NCBI GenBank assembly: GCA_011389995.1
Contig: JAABTG010000033.1
Location: 1-38,948 of the forward strand
Reading direction: 5' to 3'
DNA: 38,948 bases
Origin: Thiotrichales bacterium
Lineage (GTDB): Bacteria > Pseudomonadota > Gammaproteobacteria > JAABTG01
Below are positions 36,305 through 38,948 of this stretch, in pieces (position 1 is the first letter of the stretch; each line of letters begins with the position of its first letter). A model generated the notes under the pieces. It had not been told where the DNA came from. It was given only the letters and a program-made list of their open reading frames with translations, and made no database searches. The translations under genes and the position numbers were made by a program.

Positions 36305-36820
36305 ATGCGCAGGATATACTTTCTGGTACCGACGGTGGAAAGTGCGGCGAAGATCGTGGACGAGCTCTTGCTCGCCCGTATCGAAGAGCGGCACATTCAT
36401 CTCGTGGCCAAGGACACCGCGGCGCTGGAGAAGGGCCACCTGCCCGAGGCCTCGCTCTTGCAGACCAGCGATTTCATACCCGCCCTGGAACGCGGCCTGG
36501 CCGTGGGGGGTGTGACGGGGCTGCTGGCCGGCATCGCGGCGGTCACCTTCCCGCCCGCCGGTCTGGTGCTGGGCGGAGGGGCCATCCTGGGTACGAGTGT
36601 GGCGGGCGCCGGACTCGGGGCGTGGATCTCCAGCATGATCGGCGCCTCGGCCCCCAATACCCAACTCAAGGAGTTCGAGAAGGCAGTGGAGGAAGGCCAG
36701 GTGTTGATGCTCATCGATGTACCCAAGGAACGGGTGGAGGAGATCGAGGGCCTGGTGAAGAGCCATCACCCCGATGCAGAGGTGGAGGGTACCGAGCCCA
36801 CGGTCCCGGCCTTTCCCTAG
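36305..36820 (+). CDS. DUF1269-family glycine-rich membrane protein
   Basis: 171 residues. N-terminal alpha/beta part (MRRIYFLVPTVESAAKIVDELL), then a Gly/Ala-rich membrane hairpin (about 62-85 and 87-115), then a soluble tail with strand GQVLMLIDVP and helix VEEIEGLVKSHHP. The whole matches DUF1269, a conserved membrane protein family without assigned function. AAGGAG lies seven to eight bases before the ATG. The stop codon lies at the edge of repeat copy 2, so the gene's 3' end abuts the element. The overall layout resembles the protein at 5092. Confidence 0.85.
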   Translation: MRRIYFLVPTVESAAKIVDELLLARIEERHIHLVAKDTAALEKGHLPEASLLQTSDFIPALERGLAVGGVTGLLAGIAAVTFPPAGLVLGGGAILGTSVAGAGLGAWISSMIGASAPNTQLKEFEKAVEEGQVLMLIDVPKERVEEIEGLVKSHHPDAEVEGTEPTVPAFP

Positions 36821-37041
36821 GGAGCTCTGATTGAATCAGGGCTTGCCGTGCGGCCCATGGATGAGCCGGTCCCGGGACCAGGTCCGGTGGACCCTGCCCC
36901 GGTCTCGCCCGCGGCGCAGGACAGCGCCGCGTGGCGAGGGCCAACCCATCAATGGCGTACGCGGTTGAAATACGTGAGCCGGGTCCGGGCATGTACCGGA
37001 CCACGCGGGCCTGAGCTAATCCAGGACGGATTGCATCAGCT
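36819..37041 (-). repeat. MITE-like dispersed repeat, copy 2 (inverted)
   Basis: The reverse complement of this stretch matches copy 1 near 24614-24870. Shared segments are the end GATTGAATCAG (36829-36839), GCCGTGCGGCCC, CGGTCTCGCCCGCGGC (matching GCCGCGGTCGAGACCG in reverse), CCAACCCATCAA, and the far end around ATTAGCTCAG/GGACGGAT read in reverse. The far terminal repeat is diverged (CTGAGCTAATC at 37011-37021). It is shorter than copy 1 by ~35 bases because the inner part is reduced. No coding capacity. Confidence 0.65.
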
Positions 37042-37110
37042 TTTCCTTGGAATGCGCGGTTTAGCGGATTGAACCCGCCGCCCGGCGGGCATCCCGGCGG
37101 GGGCCATCCA

Positions 37111-37629
37111 GTGGACAACGACGATGCTGCGGCCGGTGTACTGATACGCATGGCCACGGTGGCGGACCTGGAAGCCATCAACGGGGTGGTGGAGCGGGCC
37201 CTCATGTCGTGGGACCTGCCGGACCGGGTGAAGCGCCTGAGCCTGCCCGTCTATCGTTACGATGGTCACGACTTCGATGCCATGGGGTTCATGGTGGCGG
37301 TGGATGCCGGGGGCCCCGTGGTGGGCGTGGCGGCCTGGGACCCTCACCCGGTCACCGGCCCGGCCGGCAGGGTCAACGGGCTCTTGCTCCATGGTCTCTA
37401 CGTGGAACCCCGGTGGCACCGCAACGGTGTGGGATCACGCCTGTTCGCGGCGCTCAGGGACAAGGCCGCTGAACTGGGTCGCGACGGCCTGCTGGTGAGG
37501 GCCCAGTCCGGTGCCCGGGGGTTCTTCGAATGCATGGGCATGCAGGCGCTGCCCGCGGCGGATGACGAACGCGACTACGCCAATCGCTATTGGCTGCCGT
37601 TGCCGTCCCATAGCGGATCCCGTGAATAA
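37111..37629 (+). CDS. GNAT-family N-acetyltransferase
   Basis: 172 residues from GTG 37111. Acetyl-CoA site motif A is LYVEPRWHRNGVGSRLF (96-112), with the R-x-x-G-x-G pyrophosphate loop. Motif B is FFECMGMQAL. The N-terminal LIRMATVADLEAINGVV is the usual GNAT first strand and helix. The acceptor substrate is unknown. Alternative starts are TTG 37069, which adds a Pro/Gly stretch, and ATG 37150, which would clip the first strand. It stands alone between repeat copy 2 and the cold-shock gene. Confidence 0.85.
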   Translation: MDNDDAAAGVLIRMATVADLEAINGVVERALMSWDLPDRVKRLSLPVYRYDGHDFDAMGFMVAVDAGGPVVGVAAWDPHPVTGPAGRVNGLLLHGLYVEPRWHRNGVGSRLFAALRDKAAELGRDGLLVRAQSGARGFFECMGMQALPAADDERDYANRYWLPLPSHSGSRE

Positions 37630-37826
37630 GAAAATACTGAATTCCGCGGCGTGCCGGCACCGTCCCCGAATTGTTTCTTTTTCAGGGCGACTGGGGTAAG
37701 GTTCCCGCGTCGCACCGCAATCCTTCAATCTGGAAGTACCTTCAGTCTCGCTGTTATTACTCCGATTCGAATGTTGCAGGAACCGAGTGCGATATTTTAA
37801 TTTTTTATATAGATAGAGGTATTTCT

Positions 37827-38030
37827 GTGACTACAGGAACAGTAAAGTGGTTCGACGATAAGAAGGGTTTCGGTTTCATCACCCCGGAGGGCGGTGAACG
37901 GGACGTTTTTGTTCACTACCGGGCGATTGCCGGCTCAGGATTCAAGACCCTGGCCGAAGGCCAGAAGGTAACCTTCGAGGTGGAGCAGGGCCCCAAGGGT
38001 CCCTCGGCCACGAACGTAGAGCCCGCCTGA
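37827..38030 (+). CDS. cold-shock domain protein, CspA family
   Basis: 67 residues from GTG 37827, with GAGGT seven bases upstream. RNP1 is KGFGFITP (13-20) and RNP2 is VFVHY (27-31). [15 protein letters not shown] at the start and [11 protein letters not shown] at the end are typical of the family. It binds single-stranded RNA or DNA as an RNA chaperone. The long AT-rich 5' region (about 37735-37826) fits a cold-shock mRNA leader. A longer frame upstream to 37671 has no similarity and is discounted. Confidence 0.95.
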   Translation: MTTGTVKWFDDKKGFGFITPEGGERDVFVHYRAIAGSGFKTLAEGQKVTFEVEQGPKGPSATNVEPA

Positions 38031-38060
38031 CGCGACGACGCCTTAGCGCGTCATCTGGAA

Positions 38061-38087
38061 AGCCACTCCTCGGGGTGGCTTTTTTTG
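38061..38087 (+). terminator. Rho-independent terminator of the cold-shock gene, abutted by a group II intron
   Basis: AGCCAC (38061-38066) pairs with GTGGCT (38075-38080), with possible extension by T-G and C-G pairs, and a run of seven T follows (38080-38086). The group II intron begins with GTGCG at 38087, directly after the last T. Confidence 0.85.
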
Positions 38088-38948
38088 TGCGCCCGGCACG
38101 GGCGCACTCCTGGAGGTGCAAGTCCTCCCGTAAGCTGGCCACAGCGAGCGAAGTGAAGCGCAACTGCGGAAGGGTGACCGACCGTGGGGAGGAAGCGTGG
38201 AGCGTAAACCGTGAGCCGATGAACAAGAACCGGATACGAGGCGCTGCCGAGCAGGGCGAGCGGGCAAGAAGCCGCGAAGCTCTCGTGGCCGAAGCGAAGC
38301 GGCGTATATCCGGCGGCTGTGCGGTGAAGGAGTGCGGTCTTACCCGGGGAGATCTCGCCTTGTGCCTGAAAGGGCGACGTGGAGACACGGAGCGAGAAGT
38401 CAGCAGAGGCCATAGTAGCCGCCCATAAGGGGTGAAGGGCCGAACGAGAAGGAGCGTCAGACGCCTTGTCGATGAGACCGGTAGTGCATCAGATGCCCGC
38501 AAGCGCGGGGCGGGTCGTGAAAGGCCAGGGTGAAGCCCTGTCCCGAGGGGCCAGCGATGAAACCGGCCTCCCGCGACAGGAACCGGAAGGCGCAGGGCGA
38601 GACCTGCTGGTGCAGGCGCTCGCGAGGGAGAACATGCAGCGCGCCTGGAAGCGCGTGAAGGCAAACAAGGGTGCTGCGGGTGTTGACGGTCTGGACATAG
38701 CCCGGACGGGAGAACACCTCCAACACGCGTGGCCGACCATCAGGCAACAATTGCTGGACGGCACGTACAGGCCGCAGCCTGTGCGGCGCGTGGGCATCCC
38801 GAAGCCGGACGGTAGCGAACGTGAGTTGGGGATCCCCACCGTGACCGACCGTCTGATTCAGCAGGCACTGTTGCAAGTGCTGCAACCGTTGATCGATCCG
38901 ACCTTCAGTGAGCACAGCTACGGGTTCCGCCCCGGTCGCCGGGCGCGG
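38087..38948 (+). mobile_element. group II intron, 5' part (runs off the window)
   Basis: The sequence begins GTGCG, the conserved 5' end of group II introns, and the first 21 bases fold as a perfect 9-pair hairpin (38087-38107). A GA-rich, highly structured non-coding stretch of about 470 bases follows, as expected for domains I-III, and then an open frame for a maturase/reverse transcriptase. Domain V and the 3' end lie beyond the window. Insertion right after a terminator U-tract is the habit of group IIC introns. Without domain V or the rest of the protein I do not assign a class firmly. Confidence 0.85.
38634..38948 (+). CDS. group II intron reverse transcriptase/maturase, N-terminal part (3' partial)
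   Basis: From ATG 38634 the frame is open to the window end (105 codons). It reads MQRAWKRVKANKGAAGVDG, then RRVGIPKPDGSERELGIPTV, then TDRLIQQALLQVLQPL and FSEHSYGFRPGR. These are the RT0-RT2 blocks of group II intron-encoded proteins. The same frame is open back to a stop at 38559-38561 and reads EPEGAGRDLLVQALAREN there, which also looks coding, so the true N-terminus may be earlier. Catalytic YADD is beyond the window. The enzyme splices and mobilises its host intron. Confidence 0.85.
   Translation, partial: MQRAWKRVKANKGAAGVDGLDIARTGEHLQHAWPTIRQQLLDGTYRPQPVRRVGIPKPDGSERELGIPTVTDRLIQQALLQVLQPLIDPTFSEHSYGFRPGRRAR

Noticed and set aside
38075..38428. A plus-strand open frame at the intron start and minus-strand frames across 37942-38915
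   Set aside because: These lie in structured group II intron RNA; they have no protein similarity and run against the reverse transcriptase frame.
1..38948. CRISPR arrays, toxin-antitoxin pairs, phage genes or a defence island
   Set aside because: No regularly spaced repeats, no phage structural or integrase genes, and no recognisable defence proteins in any frame I read.

Overview
The window is GC-rich and densely coded, with many 1-4 base gene overlaps. It reads as a chromosomal segment from a gammaproteobacterium. The evidence is the conserved order tig-clpP-clpX-lon-hupB-tRNA-Val-tRNA-Asp-ppiD, FabI and NhaD of proteobacterial type, and a VPLPA/PEP-CTERM protein. A respiratory chain ending in a caa3 oxidase, a persulfide-dioxygenase-like protein with rhodanese domains and a Na+ antiporter would suit a marine, haloalkaline or sulfur-oxidising relative of the Chromatiales/Ectothiorhodospiraceae. 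That placement is inference from gene content.

Layout: (1) 1-4947 is one tightly overlapping operon. It holds the 3' end of a membrane protein that looks like subunit F of alternative complex III, a small membrane protein, a SCO copper chaperone, and the four subunits of an A2-type ('YSHP') caa3 cytochrome oxidase whose subunit II carries a fused cytochrome c domain. (2) 5092-9326 holds single genes: a glycine-zipper membrane protein, a metallo-beta-lactamase/double-rhodanese sulfur enzyme, a small acidic hydrophilic protein behind a strongly structured leader, a VPLPA-CTERM secreted protein and a divergent lipoprotein. The last two are separated by a perfect CRP-type box. (3) 9344-12557 holds two overlapping MoeA genes; the first has lost canonical motifs and the second is fused to a periplasmic-binding-protein-like domain. 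(4) 12686-14289 (minus strand) holds an MlaC-family protein and a LysR regulator. The LysR gene diverges from a coupled pair, an SLC13 transporter with RCK_C domains and NhaD (14630-18036). (5) 18174-27796 is the protein quality control block: tRNA-Leu, trigger factor, ClpP, ClpX, Lon, HU, two tRNAs and PpiD. (6) fabI is on the minus strand at 28242-29036. It diverges from a peptide ABC transporter operon (29210-35909) with a lipoprotein binding protein, two permeases and a fused double ATPase. (7) 36305-38030 holds a DUF1269 protein, a GNAT acetyltransferase and a cold-shock protein. (8) From 38087 to the end is the 5' part of a group II intron with the start of its reverse transcriptase, lying directly at the U-tract of the cold-shock gene's terminator.

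Two diverged inverted copies of a non-coding, MITE-like repeat lie at about 24.6 kb and 36.8-37.0 kb. I found no defence island, prophage or CRISPR array. The most unusual items are the tandem MoeA pair, the intron at the terminator, the repeat family, the SLC13-RCK/NhaD couple, and several structured or palindromic non-coding sites.
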